64,000 nt of DNA from contig OY821740.1 of the NCBI GenBank assembly GCA_963682055.1, positions 34,554,795 through 34,618,794 on the forward strand, written 5' to 3'. The position numbers and the translations under genes are program-made. Source of the stretch: Primula veris. Its lineage: Eukaryota > Streptophyta > Magnoliopsida > Ericales > Primulaceae. Position 1 is the first letter of the stretch, and each line of letters opens with the position of its first letter. The notes beneath the pieces are model-generated. The model was given only the letters and a program-made list of their open reading frames with translations, ran no database searches and had not been told where the DNA came from. Positions 28,601 to 38,952 of the stretch are shown here, in pieces.

Positions 28601-31600
28601 TAATGACCATACTCGCATTGCCTATAATATTGTTTCTATGCTGCATCCTGCCACTTCTGACTTAAAATTTGAGAAGTTGAGAAAAATATTCTGGTCTTTC
28701 TGGATTTGTAAACTAATTTTTCTCATACTTCCAAATATTTGCCTGAATTTGTTTCCTGCTAAAGATTTAATATTTTTCTGTTAAGTCCCACATTTCAAAT
28801 GCTAGTCAATGCTCAGGCGTAATATATGTTAAATTAATGGTAAATTATTTTTTAGTTGTAATCTTTGGAATAGCTTCAGTTTTGTTCTGTTATGCAGGAG
28901 GAGGTGCAAGATTGCAGAGACTCTTGCTGAGAAGAATTTTGACTTGGCATTCCAAGTGATCTATGAGTTCAATCTTCCTGGTAATCAGTCATATTGGCTT
29001 GCCTTGTCTTATATTCTTTCCTTTTAAATAAGCTATTTATACAAACTTATTTTCGGAGTTACTCATATTAAGATTTGAGTTATGTCTCAGCTGTTGATAT
29101 ATATGCTGGTGTTGCTGCATCATTAGCTGAAAGGAAAAAGGGAGGTCAATTGACCGAATTTTTCAGGAATATCAAAGGCACTATTGATGAAGATGATTGG
29201 GACCAGGTAACTATTTTGCCGAACTCTACCGATTTCAGCAATGAGGTACATGATGTCAATTTCATGCATTAGTTGTGTAAATCAACGTCCCATGCCAATA
29301 AGAAAAATACATCTGGATTGGACATTTATCTAATGGGTGTGTGCCCGTTTTACGTGGAGTAGGTAAATTTGAATTGACCTATGTTGGAATGACATTCAAG
29401 AGAAATCAATTACTTGTATGCATGTTATTTTTGCACAAGGAAGCAAAGTTATGGAAGTATCTATTGCTTACTTTAGTACTCTTCCTAGTCGGAAGGGCAA
29501 ATTTGAAAGGTGTTATGTTCAGCTAAGCGCTTAGTGCATTTGTTGAGAAACATCAAATTTATAGATATTCTAACAATTGTCATGTTTTACTGCATAGGTT
29601 CATGCAGAGATTTCTTTTTTATTAAATATCATCCTATTTACTGTATGGATCTTTACATAATTTTAAAGAAAAATATGGCTAGTAAATGAATTATATACTG
29701 TTAATTTTCCTTAGCCAATACATGTCAATATTAGCCAACTTAAAATAGTTTCTTATTTAGACATTGGGATAAGTATCAATAACTTTTAAAACATGGACTG
29801 AACTGGGTTTTCTCACGGAAAGAAAGATGACTAAAATAAGGAATCTTTCGAATAACTTTTCCCAATTAAAACACTGGAGAATAATCTTATATAGTTTCTG
29901 ATGAGTTCGCAGAAACTTTTTTAATGCCGTTATAACATTTAAGCTTACGTCCTCTTTTTTCATTCATCATAAGTCATAACTTTGTTCCTTTTTTCTCTCT
30001 GTTGGTTTCTCAACCGATAGAAACTTAAATGATTGCTTTGCAATTTCGTGTAGGTTTTGGGGGCTGCAATAAATGTTTATGCGAACAAACACAAAGAGCG
30101 ACCAGACCGCCTTATAGATATGTTAACTAGTAGTCACAGGTAATGCTTCTTTCCCTTCTGTCTTGCTTACAAACTTGGCCATGAATTATGATAAGATGCG
30201 CCAAAGGAACATTAAGTTGTCTTAAGAAAAGTAGGTATGTTTTATTGGATATTAGTATAATACATGTAATTATGTGGTACACCATGGAAAAATGCTCCTC
30301 GGTCTCTAATTTGTCGATCGCTGCTGCCTTTAACATGTTCGATAGTTTCTTACCACTTTTTATACTAACGCAAGATGGACTTTCTCTCATTCTGAGAAGA
30401 ACTCTGATTATGACTATTATTGTCTTATTGCCTCAGAGGTAAACTTGGCTTTGTGCCATATATATATTTATGTGAAGGTGTTATGTTTGTCGTATAAGTG
30501 TATATTTCTTCGGTGTGGTTCTCAATTTGAGATCTTTCTAATAGGAAATACTCAAACCTTAATACTAAAACCAAACAGCCTGTTGTGTAGGTTCAGCACC
30601 AAACATGTACTTTCGACAAAATCTCGGTGACAAAATGTACCAAGTATATTTCATTTCAAAATAACTCACTAAGGAAAACCTAATGGGAACCACGATTTTC
30701 TATTTTCTACAAATGCATTTTTTTTTTCTTTTACCTTCCAATTGTTTGCTTCTTAGATGATCACAAAAACTGTAAATTCTTGAAAGTGACGGGGAAGGGA
30801 GCCGTTGAGTTGTGATGATAGGTTTCACTTGCATCAGTGATGAAAAATTGTGTGTAGCACAAACTTATTGAATCTTCTCTTTTATTTATCTTTCTTTTTT
30901 AACCTTATTAAGGGGATCAAATGCTATCACACATACCCGCTTAATAAGATTCGAACCATGTACCTCCTAGTTGAGAATACGAGTTCTGGCCCACTAGGCT
31001 AGCCCTAGTGAGTTAATCTTAGTTATGGTGCTGTACGGAGGGTTATTGGTCTTTGTGCCATTCTTGTCAAATCTATTTTTTAAAAGATTAATAACGTGAA
31101 AACTAAATTCCCGTATACGTTACTTTTCTTCCAGGAAGGTGTTGGCTTGTGTGGTCTGTGGTCGTCTTAAAAGTGCTTTCCAGATTGCTTCTCGTAGTGG
31201 AAGTGTAGCAGATGTTCAATATGTAGCCCATCAGGTTCTTCTTCCATGCTTACCTTGTATTATCATAATTTTGGCCCATTTGTAAATCTGATAGTATAAA
31301 GAAAACAAATGAGATTTAATCATTGCCGAGGAACTTTCATTTTATCCTTTGGAAAAGGGTTGAAAATGACAGTCTCGAAGTTGTGGTTGTCAAATTTTTG
31401 AATGTGGATACTTTACAACGACCTTGTGTTAGTTATCTGAGTAAATTTAACTGCATCCCTTATGTTTGATTTACCTTTTTCCTCTGTGAAAAGTATTGTT
31501 GGTACATATCATTTGGATATGTCTATAGCCTATAGTTAACCATTATATGTGTAGTTGTGTTAATAATGCCCAATATAAGCTATCTTTAAAGGTGGAGTTA

Positions 31601-32116
31601 TACCAATGTCCCAGTCGAGTTATAATAATATTTCGTATAATTATACGTATCCATCTTTTGCTATTTATGATTTAAGAAAAAAATCAACTAAAGACGCAAT
31701 AACCAAATTCAAAACTTTTAACATTGCATAATTCAGCTGTTCCGTGTTCGAGGAGTCGTAACTATACCTGTTAATTTCCTTGGTTGTAGACACAATAACC
31801 AAATTCAAAACTTTTAACATTGCAGACATTAACTTGAATACACTTCATACTGGTTACATGTACAAGTACGTTGTGCGTCTATTTTGTGTAAATAATATAC
31901 ATTGCATCTTGTTCTGAAATTAGAGTTACCAAATTGGAATGAATAGGGATAAAAAAGGAAGGCAATTTAAGTTAGTGGTTTTGACAATTCATTTTGCCTT
32001 GAAACTTTTTGTTCCTTTTTTTTTTTCTTTTTATGTGACAATTTGTGCAGGCACTACACGCAAATGCACTTCCTGTTCTTGACATGTGCAAGCAATGGTT
32101 GGCCCAATACATGTGA
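84..32116 (+). CDS. ZFYVE26-like: ZFYVE26/spastizin-like protein, 3' part (32 exons, N-terminus outside window)
   Basis: Exons that join in frame with GT-AG borders: 84-293, 1100-1194, 1770-1938, 2437-2825, 3400-3523, 4943-5038, 5203-5274, 6337-6474, 8301-8436, 9326-9684, 10718-11181, 11670-12014, 13513-13737, 14231-14321, 14413-14490, 15050-15340, 15912-16109, 16758-17249, 17803-17964, 18603-18944, 20633-20715, 20837-20941, 21852-22080, 22665-23024, 25661-25762, 27008-27151, 27311-27399, 28898-28980, 29091-29206, 30054-30139, 31135-31234, 32051-32116 (stop TGA). They total 6,039 nt, or 2,012 residues. The full family length is about 2,500, so roughly 500 N-terminal residues are missing. From family knowledge, the C-terminal third matches the conserved plant 'zinc finger FYVE domain' protein; metazoan spastizin works on endosomes, lysosome reformation, autophagy and cytokinesis. 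What I see is a mostly helical protein with no membrane segment. A basic, Ser-rich, low-complexity stretch sits in the 16758-17249 exon. A CxxC pair (TCRKC, end of the 18603-18944 exon) lies near where a FYVE finger would fall, but no complete FYVE finger is visible. Exon borders are read by eye and supported by phase continuity; alternative splicing cannot be judged. Confidence 0.9.
5838..5868. repeat. Imperfect (TG)n microsatellite in an intron
   Basis: Alternating TA then TG dinucleotides with a CGCG interruption, in the long intron between the exons at 5203-5274 and 6337-6474. It is simple sequence with no coding potential. Confidence 0.8.
7801..8040 (+). pseudogene. ATG-less coding-like fragment inside an intron
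   Basis: An open frame of 79 codons runs from just after a TAG (7798-7800) to a TAA (8038-8040), within the intron between the exons at 6337-6474 and 8301-8436. Its composition looks protein-like (balanced Lys/Leu/Cys, few repeats) and differs from the AT-rich surroundings. It is not an exon of the host gene: the flanking exons join in frame without it and match the family there. I do not recognise the family. It may be a captured gene fragment or simply a chance ORF. Confidence 0.3.
14527..14950. repeat. Intronic element with inverted ends (about 420 bp)
   Basis: The left end has GCAAATAACCCCCATGTACT. The right end, at about 14924-14946, has GAAGTACATAGGGTTATTCC, its near reverse complement. 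The element fills most of the intron between the exons at 14413-14490 and 15050-15340. Related wording (GCAAATAC with CCCCATGTA, and TATGGGG near the far end) recurs in the intron at about 19440-19860, so this looks like a small dispersed family. Target duplications were not identified. Confidence 0.4.
15485..15672. repeat. Three-copy minisatellite, unit about 70-78 bp
   Basis: Units beginning CACAATGTTAGACACCATC start at 15485, 15563 and 15633. Each is followed by an AAACAATTAGTGCACCAA-like segment and, between copies, TTTTAAC..AATTAGTGAAAAAGCA. They lie in the intron between the exons at 15050-15340 and 15912-16109. Flanks near 15440 and 15840 are loosely inverted, so the array may be internal to a larger repeat. 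Confidence 0.75.
18206..18300. mobile_element. Possible Stowaway-like MITE end
   Basis: TACTCTCTCGTCCCAAATTG resembles the TACTCCCTCCGTCCCA terminus shared by plant Stowaway (Tc1/mariner-derived) MITEs. I could not find the matching inverted right end, so this is either a decayed or truncated copy or a chance match. It lies in an intron of the ZFYVE26-like gene. Confidence 0.3.
20518..20625. repeat. Three-copy 36-37 bp minisatellite abutting a splice acceptor
   Basis: Units starting GCACTGTAGTAACTAAA occur at 20518, 20554 and 20591. The last unit ends about 10 bp before the AG at 20631-20632 that opens the 20633-20715 exon, so the array supplies the branch-point region of that intron. Confidence 0.8.
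24021..24810. mobile_element. hAT-like non-autonomous element carrying an Au-like SINE
   Basis: The left end begins CAGGGGTGGC. The right end, GCCAGCCCG at about 24802-24810, is its imperfect inverse. The 8-bp flanks agree at 6 of 8 positions (TAGGTTGG and GGGGTTGG), as expected for an aged hAT target duplication. Inside are a tRNA-derived SINE and a duplicated segment (GCACAACGC.TCTGCAGTAGAG at about 24572 and 24659). No transposase frame is seen. It sits in the large intron between the exons at 22665-23024 and 25661-25762. Surrounding sequence (about 23667-24870) repeats GGTACCAAATTGG and has loosely inverted GGGAAAAATGC/GCATTTTTTCCC ends, so this is probably a nest of repeats. Confidence 0.45.
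24280..24406 (-). mobile_element. Au-like tRNA-derived SINE (5' part clear, 3' part diverged)
   Basis: On the minus strand the element starts GGGAGAGCCTTGGCGCAACG. It has a pol III A box TGGCGCAACGG (24386-24396), a B box GGTTCGAGTC (24349-24358) and then the segment CCTCTTGCAGAAATGCA, which is characteristic of the widespread plant Au SINE family. The part beyond about 24300 no longer matches well and lacks a clear T-rich tail. Family assignment is from memory of the Au consensus. Confidence 0.75.
25564..25610. repeat. (TG)n microsatellite, about 23 units
   Basis: An uninterrupted TG dinucleotide run ends about 50 bp before the acceptor of the 25661-25762 exon. It is likely length-polymorphic. 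Alternating purine-pyrimidine DNA of this kind can adopt Z-form, and the transcribed UG run is a potential binding site for UG-specific RNA-binding proteins. Confidence 0.95.
27464..27750. repeat. Diverged tandem duplication, unit about 144 bp
   Basis: Copies beginning AACAAGGTGAT.TCTAGTCTC start at 27464 and 27608. Both continue through AGAAATCAAG, a TACCATCC segment and a GATGAGGTGCTGAAT segment, with scattered substitutions. It lies in the intron after the 27311-27399 exon. Confidence 0.75.
28056..28515. mobile_element. Non-autonomous hAT element, 460 bp, with 8-bp TSD
   Basis: A perfect 8-bp duplication GTGATACC flanks the element (28048-28055 and 28516-28523). The ends are inverted: CAGTGCCAGTCCA on the left and TGGGCCGGCGCTG on the right. 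CAG..CTG termini plus an 8-bp TSD are diagnostic for the hAT superfamily. There is no transposase frame, so it would have depended on an autonomous partner. It lies in the intron between the exons at 27311-27399 and 28898-28980, about 380 bp before the acceptor. Confidence 0.88.
28352..28450 (+). mobile_element. tRNA-derived SINE-like insert inside the hAT element
   Basis: There is an A-box-like TAGTTAAGATGG (28352-28363), a B-box-like GGTTCAATTC (28393-28402) and a short A-rich tail at about 28442-28450. The spacing fits a tRNA-derived SINE head, but no flanking duplication was found and the body is short, so it may be a fragment. Confidence 0.4.
30905..31015 (-). mobile_element. tRNA-derived SINE in an intron
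   Basis: On the minus strand there is an A box TAGCCTAGTGG (30991-31001) and a B box GGTTCGAATC (30948-30957), followed by AT-rich sequence ending in TTAAAAAAGAAA. The arrangement fits a tRNA-related SINE and not a functional tRNA: no acceptor-stem pairing or anticodon arm was apparent. It lies between the exons at 30054-30139 and 31135-31234. The exact ends are uncertain. Confidence 0.55.
31694..31828. repeat. Separated direct repeat of about 33 bp
   Basis: The segment CAATAACCAAATTCAAAACT plus TTTAACATTGCA occurs at about 31696 and again at about 31795, about 100 bp apart. It is in the last intron of the ZFYVE26-like gene. Confidence 0.7.
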
Positions 32117-32540
32117 ATATTTGATGAAATGGACTACAGGTAGTGAAACTGAATCAAACATAGAACTTCAAAAACTACGAGAGGGAGGGAAGAAGAGGGG
32201 GGGTTACCATCTTAAGTTGGTGAAAACCAGATCACAGAAGATGGTGATCTTTGAACATTGAAGCAATAGGTTGATGTTAAGCAATGCTCGTTGACAATGT
32301 AAAAGTCCAAATACGTGGGTTAACAAGGATCTCAAAGGTACTTCAAGTTCAAAAGCATACTATAGTGGCTTATACGCTGCTTGGTAAAAAACTAGAGAAG
32401 GCCAGTGAAAAGAGAGCATAATGTTGTAAACACATGTAAATGTGTGTATATAGATGACAAAGTGAGTTTCTGATTCTCAATGGCAGAGAATTTTCTTTTC
32501 TGTAATTATCTATGAAAAATTTTGAACTTTCAGATATTAT
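32117..32540 (+). other. Probable 3' UTR of the ZFYVE26-like gene
   Basis: This is the sequence directly after the TGA stop. It contains no continuing conserved reading frame and becomes AT-rich towards the right. A short direct repeat of about 20 bp (TATTGGGTGAGGGC followed by a pyrimidine run) occurs at about 32537 and 32575. The polyadenylation point cannot be fixed from sequence alone. Confidence 0.4.
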
Positions 32541-35500
32541 TGGGTGAGGGCGCTTTTTTTATATTATAGGCATATATTGGGTGAGGGCACTTTTTATTTA
32601 TTTATGTATGCATCTCCTGCTAGCTCTTGCTTGCGGTACAAATGTTACACAGGTTTTTGTATGCCTCTGTGCGCTTCAACGATGTGTTAAATCTTATTAT
32701 ATGAGTTATGGATAAGATATACAGATAGTTTTCATCTCTGAGAAAGAAATTATTAACTAATTTCTTAGATTACTTTTTGGATTTGGGCTTTGAAGCTTGC
32801 AATACATGGAGATAATTGACCTGATTGTGCAAAACATCACTACATATATTGCTTAGCTTCACGCCTGTATGCTTTTAGAGTTTGTAAAACAAAGCAGTGT
32901 TTGTTCCTTATGATTCATCATACTTGATCTCTTTTGAATAAGTGACATTACTATTCATACTATTATCATACCAGCACGTAGTACTATTAGCTATCATTTT
33001 ACCATTACCGCTATCATCTTTCAACAATTTCTATATCAACTTAGCGTTGTTCGTAATTTTGATACCAAACTTTAATCAATTGGAAAATTTCCGTCAATTC
33101 AACTCGGGTTTTGTTATGCATATGCTTGGCATGTGCAATTCTTACGAGTACTTCTGTCATTCATATTCTTTTTACTTTTAAAATTGTCCTACACTTATAA
33201 ATACACAATACTTCTATATCATCTACTATTTATTTATATATCTACATTTATGCACATAATTACAGTTATATATACATATAGATATATTCAAATACAAGAA
33301 TTGAACAATATAGGCATACGTATACATAAATATTTATTTATATAGATCTGTTAAAAGAATGGAAAAGATGGGAAAAGGCGGATGACGAATGAACTCGCTG
33401 ATGGTGATGGATTCCGGCCGTGTGATGATTAGCGTGTTCGTATTGGTCGAAGGTCTTCGTTGAAAGGAGGGGGAAAATACAGTTATCTCTTGTAGCGTGT
33501 TTGTCTTCACTCCTCTCACAAACAGTGTATGAATGAGTGTACCAGACAATGACTGATGCTAGACCAATGCACAAAAATTGAATAATTAGCAGCGTCATAA
33601 TCTAAACTCTAAAGTTATTTACGTGCTTATTGATGGACCTGGTGTATTACAACAATTCACAAAATTTAACTACAATTGTATTAGCTTTAGGACTCTAAAA
33701 TATTGTTTAATCACTCTTCTGTAGTTCTGCTTTTGGTTTTGTATGATCATCTCTAACTGTAATTCGGAGGTAAAGAAGTCGCTTAACCTTGATTATGAAT
33801 TACTAATGGTATATATAATAGTTTTAAAACGATTTGTCAATTATGATACTGAATTATGAGTCTATGACTCAGTGGTACTGGATGCTGGACACAAATTTGT
33901 TTTTCTCACAAATGTTTTTTTCTTTATCACAGATGTGTTAATTCGATTCTCTAATCTGGCATGAAGACCTCTCACTACATTTACATTTAAAGATGAAATA
34001 CTAGGGTTTTCTTTCAGTTTTTTTGCTAAATAAATGGGATACATTTTTTATTTTTCAATATTAGACTAGTGATCTCAGAAACTATTTCAAACGAGTTGTC
34101 AGTATTACAATTGAAATTAAATCAATATCATTACCAAATTTGGAATTTACCTTCAGTCCCTTACTAAAATCAATACTTGGCCCTTGCTGACCAATTAAGA
34201 CCAAATAAAATCTTGACTTTAAGAGCTTCAGCTGCAATATATTGTTCTCTATGTTAGTACAAGTAAAAATCAAGGCATTTTTGTTTTGTTAATTTATTGC
34301 ATATGGTTAATAGGCCAAAGTTCATTCCAAAACTTTTGCTTTCGAACTTGTCCTACTAAGCATTTAAAGGGAAAGAAAGGATGGTCCTGCTACAAATGTT
34401 TGCAGTTTCTTTATGCCTCAATTGTCAGATAGATTCAGATAACTCAACTGAGCTCCCCAAAGATTAATACGGAAAAAAAAATTCCCAAAGCATCCTATGA
34501 ACATATTTTTTATATTTTTATATTTTATACTGGATAAAATAAAACCAATATCAGTCCCTTTAAATGTTTTACATGTGGTTCATTCAGTACACTACCCAAA
34601 AACAATAAACTCATTCCAAAACTATTAAATATTTTAGTTTAGATCATCAACGTTTAATATTGGGACAATAAATAGGTGCATGGTCACTAGTTCCGCTAAA
34701 AATTAGAAGAAACTAGGTTGCCCTTGTTTTGTTTAAAAAGGCAAAAGTAAAAGAAAATACGGTACAGAGTTGCTCTCGTATACTTGCTTTTTCTGGGCTT
34801 GTTTCTGCTCAAAAGAGCATAAATTACAGAATAATCATAAGTGGAGAGATAAAAAAAAAAGAGATTAGCAGAAAATATAAGTAAGAATTAAGTCCTAAAG
34901 ACTTTTAATTCAACTTTTCAACAACTTTTTCCAATTTTTGGTTGATTTTATTCTATGCCTGTTACTTCTGCCTTCCCAAATGAACAATATGATAGTGACC
35001 ATCTGACAACCTTCCCAAAAAAGATATCACTGGTACACAATATAATAAAAAATAATAACCAAACCAATAGTTTATTAGGTGTAGTGATTAGTTTATGTGT
35101 TATTAATCGAATTTTTCGTTACTTGTGACTTAACATGCCTGAATAAAATAATTGGTAATTTTAATAGACTATTTTGCTTTAAGCAGTATTTTAAACGTTC
35201 GCGGTGCCTAATTTCAAAGACACTTTGGACGGTTTACCTTTTTCCTGATGGGAAATTCTAAGCAACCTAGGATTTGTTATTTCGCTTACCAATTTATTTT
35301 ATTTTAAGCATAAAATCTTTGTCGTTACTCTATAGGAATATAGTATCACTATATGAATAAAGGGTGAATTACACACTATGAATTCGACAAAAAATCTGTC
35401 ATGCCTTTATAAATAATTTGCAGCTGCGTTAGTATCTATGTTTTGAGAATATGACATAATGGTCCTTTTTATAGACATAAAGCTATCTTAAATAAAACCC

Positions 35501-36600
35501 TATTCGGTGTTTAAGTTGAACATAAAATTCTACAACTTTTCTCTAAAATTATCAACATGAAATAAACAAAAAAATTATGCAAAAATCTTATAAAAGACTT
35601 GTATTACAAAAGTTTCGGACATTGAGATCTTATAAGATCGTACAAAAGAATAAGCATTAAAGCACGGCATAAAAACGACGTCTTTAATAAATAAATTTAT
35701 ATCCAAGGAAATGTCATTTTAATATATAAATCTAAATTAATAAATAAATTCAGAAAAAAAACTACGTCTTATCTTTAAATCAAGTGAAGTGGGATGGGTC
35801 GGCATGTTTGGCATATATCAAGATCGGTTCTGCACTTTTAAATTTTTTACTTGGAATTAAAACTATAAGTTAGTGTTTTCAAACAAAAAAATTATCGCGT
35901 CATCTCTTAGTTAGATCACTCTGATCACCCTCGGACCTCTTCTTTATTTGGCAGATACTACCTCCGTTCCAATTTACTTGTCTAAAACGAGAGTACGTGA
36001 ATTTTGATATGAAAAATAATCGTAACAAAATTGCTAAAATAATAATTTTGAAAAAACTTTTATATACTCAAATTAAATTTAACTTTTTAAAAGTTTTCTC
36101 AAAAATTTTATTTTAGTACTGTTGATAAGAAAATAATACATCTAAAGTGTATGTAAATTCATACCGAACAAGGTGTGAATATGTATGTTGAGCAGTGAAA
36201 AATAAACAAGTTGATGGTTCAATGTTCAAAATAATTGAAAATTTCCAACTACTCATGCAAAGCAGTGTTACGGCCCCACAAGCAAACGTGTGTTGTTGTC
36301 TTGTTGCAATTTTATGCCTTGAGACAAGTAGGTAAAAGACGAAAATTGAAGAATTAATGTTATTGTTTCTTTATTTGTTCATTCATGCCTTCACTTAAAA
36401 GAATAGCAGTGTTGTATCGTTGAGAGTGCTTCATGAACATTGTTTTATAATTACAAGTTACAACCACTTAGCTTGACTTGGTGAATATACTTTTACCTTT
36501 TGTGAATGATCAGGGCTGAACTATAGTAGTTCAGACCGATCTGGTAAACCATTTCGACTGCAATTTAATTAAAAGACTGATCATTTTCATTCATAACGGT
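32541..36600. other. Gene-free AT-rich intergenic stretch
   Basis: No coding exon series, RNA gene or intact transposon was found. Short open frames here are AT-rich and have no recognisable domain. The only partial signature is TACTACCTCCGTTCCAATTT at about 35957, which resembles a Stowaway MITE end without a visible partner. Confidence 0.6.
35957..36130. mobile_element. Truncated Stowaway-like MITE
   Basis: It begins TACTACCTCCGTTCCAATTT, matching the conserved end of plant Stowaway elements. The expected complementary terminus is absent downstream, so the right half is probably lost. The boundary on that side is a guess. Confidence 0.4.
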
Positions 36601-36639
36601 CTTAGATTAGGAATCAAACGATCACGGATTAGACGTGAT

Positions 36640-37400
36640 GACACCCGTGAATGGGACATAAGTTTCTTTATAGATAAAGACTGATAATTAACATATTTGC
36701 TTCATGTACGTTGAATCGGACATGATGAAATCCTTGAATCGGACATACGCTTCAAGTATGTTTCTCTGTAGATAATGAAGTACTTGTAATTAACATATCT
36801 GCTTCATGTTGAATCGGACATGATGAAACCCTTGAATCGGACATAAGTTTATATTTTTCGCTCTAGATAATGAAGTACTGATAATTAACATATTTGCTTA
36901 ATGTTGAATCGGACATGATGAAACTCTTAAAATCTGATATAAGTTTCAAGTTGTTTCTCTATAGACATGGACGGAACTATGATGTTTTTTTTTTTGGGTC
37001 GTGGTGTAAAAAATATGTCGAATGGAGAATAAAATAAATAAGATCTAATGCAAAAATAAAGATTTTTTTCTATGTTTAACATAGCATAAAATAAATATGA
37101 AGTTACAAAGGGTATTGGACAATAAAATAATTTTTTTAGTAATCTTTGTTTGGAAAAATACAATTGTCATTTACGAAATTTAGTAATTTTAAGATAAAAA
37201 ACAGAATTTTTTAGAAAAACACAACTAACATGATTTGAACTCATAACATTCCACTACCTTAAATCTAATTTTACCACTACACCAACAATTATTTTATTTA
37301 ATTAGGGGTGTCATCAATGTATATATTTTAAAAAATCCGTCCATGTCTATAGATAATGAAGTACATATAACATATATGCTTCATGTTGAATCGGGCTTTG
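36640..37400. repeat. Minisatellite, unit about 91-98 bp, interrupted by an insertion
   Basis: The marker TTGAATCGGACATGATGAAA recurs at about 36711, 36810 and 36904 and, shortened, at about 37383. If the 388 bp of insertion plus duplication are removed, the last spacing becomes about 91 bp. Shared features of each unit are TAGATAATGAAGTACT and TAATTAACATAT.TGCTTCATG. Confidence 0.8.
36965..37346 (-). mobile_element. 382-bp inserted element with 11-bp TIRs, 6-bp TSD and pol III-like boxes
   Basis: The ends are ACATGGACGGA and TCCGTCCATGT, perfect 11-bp inverted repeats. CTATAG flanks both sides (36959-36964, 37347-37352), and the insertion cleanly splits a minisatellite unit. On the minus strand there are an A-box-like TGGTGTAGTGG (37274-37284) and a B-box-like GTTCAAATC (37232-37240). 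The TIRs argue for a MITE and the boxes for a tRNA-derived head; a SINE nested in a MITE would explain both. The superfamily is unknown. Confidence 0.65.
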
Positions 37401-37821
37401 AATGGTTAGATCCGTCAAGTTCATTTTTCCCAATGCATGTTGTTGCTTAAAGTTAAAATTATCATTTTTGGTTTTGGTCGGTGTGCAATTTCAAAAGAAT
37501 TCATCGAGTACGATTATATTCTACTTTTAATTTGCCTTCTATATATATTTTCACTAAATACAAAAAAAAAAAGTGACATAAAGTTGATATAGTCAAATTT
37601 GTTAAATCCGCAACGCTTTTGATTGTTCCATTATATTGGAAGCTGATCATTCACGTTAAAATGCTAGATTTTAAATGCATATAGTATCTGAAAGGCTAGA
37701 CTTGAATCATTTTTAACTAAAATACTTCGTGAAAAATTAAATTCGAAGACAATGAGCATTATATATTGTGTCATGCACCAAATAATTCATTTTACAACAT
37801 ATTTTCGAGAGAGAGGGGGAG

Positions 37822-37894
37822 CCAGACTATACTTTGGTATAGTCTGGAAAACTCTTCTCTGTGGAACCATTGGATCAACAGTGGGGTTCACAGA
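37822..37894. other. Two adjacent hairpin-forming sequences
   Basis: CCAGACTATAC-TTTG-GTATAGTCTGG (37822-37847) is a perfect 11-bp stem with a 4-nt loop. At 37858-37894, TCTGTGGAACC and GGGGTTCACAGA can pair around an about 14-nt loop. The block is less AT-rich than its flanks. No known RNA family is recognised and no promoter is evident. Confidence 0.45.
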
Positions 37895-38759
37895 CTGTAA
37901 GATCCAAATGTATAGTTTGACACTCCTTCTCCATTTTCGAGGGGTGGTGTCAGTACCTCTTAAACCATCTTGCATATTCCACATTATTGAGATTTGAACG
38001 GCTACATAATTTTTTTATGGAGTAAAATAATTTTATAAGGGATCTGTGCATATATCACGAGTCACGATACAGGTGCAAGTGCAACCGTACAATTTCACTA
38101 CAACAATACAATTCGAATTTCAAGAGATGCCAAAAATTTCTTTTAAATTTATAAATTGTAAAATTGTTAAAATATTTAATGCTCTAGAAACCAGTGGTTA
38201 CATTTGAAACACACATGCAAGGAGGCTCTTGACCATAAACTATATTGAGTAAATACGTATTTATCTATTTTGTTTATATATCCATGTGTACTGTTTTATT
38301 ATAAATTCACTCATATGAGTGTATATGACATAATTGTACGGTTGAACAAAAAGTAAAATTAAATACTTGTGAATAGTTTCTACCACGAAAAAGTATGCCT
38401 ACGTTAATAGCCGTCAGATGGGCTTTGAGATCAGGTTCTACAGTGAACACGTGGCTTCTGTATGTTTAATTGTAAAAGTTTTGAGTCACACAAAAACACG
38501 AAAACTGAAAAGTGCTTAAAAAGTTTATAAAAATGGTAAAGAGAGAATGATGATATGTAGTTGGTGGGTTTAACTCTAGTTAGATACTTAGAATTTTAAA
38601 ATAATATGATGTGCTAAAAAGTGAAACTAAGATAAAATATACTCCTATATCTGAATTGGAGTACTGATATTAAACTATTTTATTATTATTGGTTCAACCG
38701 TTGAAGTACTTAGTACTCTCTCCATAGAAAAAAAAATTAATTAATTAAAACTTAAAAAA

Positions 38760-38952
38760 TACTCTATTCGTTCCCATTTAATTGTTCATTACGAAACTAC
38801 GTGTAATTTTCAAAAGTTGATCATATAGTTCAAATGTTAAATTTTATGATTAGATTTAAAAAAATTCATTTTGACAGTTTTATACAAGTTATAAACCGGT
38901 CAAAATTGCACGTAGTTTCGTAATGGACAATTAAATGGAAACGGATAAAGTA
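38760..38952. mobile_element. Stowaway-like MITE, 193 bp
   Basis: The ends are inverted over about 45 bp with a few mismatches: TACTCTATTCGTTCCCATTT at the left and AAATGGAAACGGATAAAGTA at the right. The central arms share TTACGAAACTACGTG and its complement. TA-flanked ends of this type are typical of Stowaway elements. The whole element can fold into one long hairpin. Confidence 0.75.

Noticed and set aside
30948..31001. Possible tRNA gene
   Set aside because: The box spacing and the lack of cloverleaf pairing fit a SINE head and not a tRNA.
33338..33598. Overlapping minus-strand frames in a less AT-rich patch
   Set aside because: Two frames overlap, with no domain, no splice context and no homology that I recognise.
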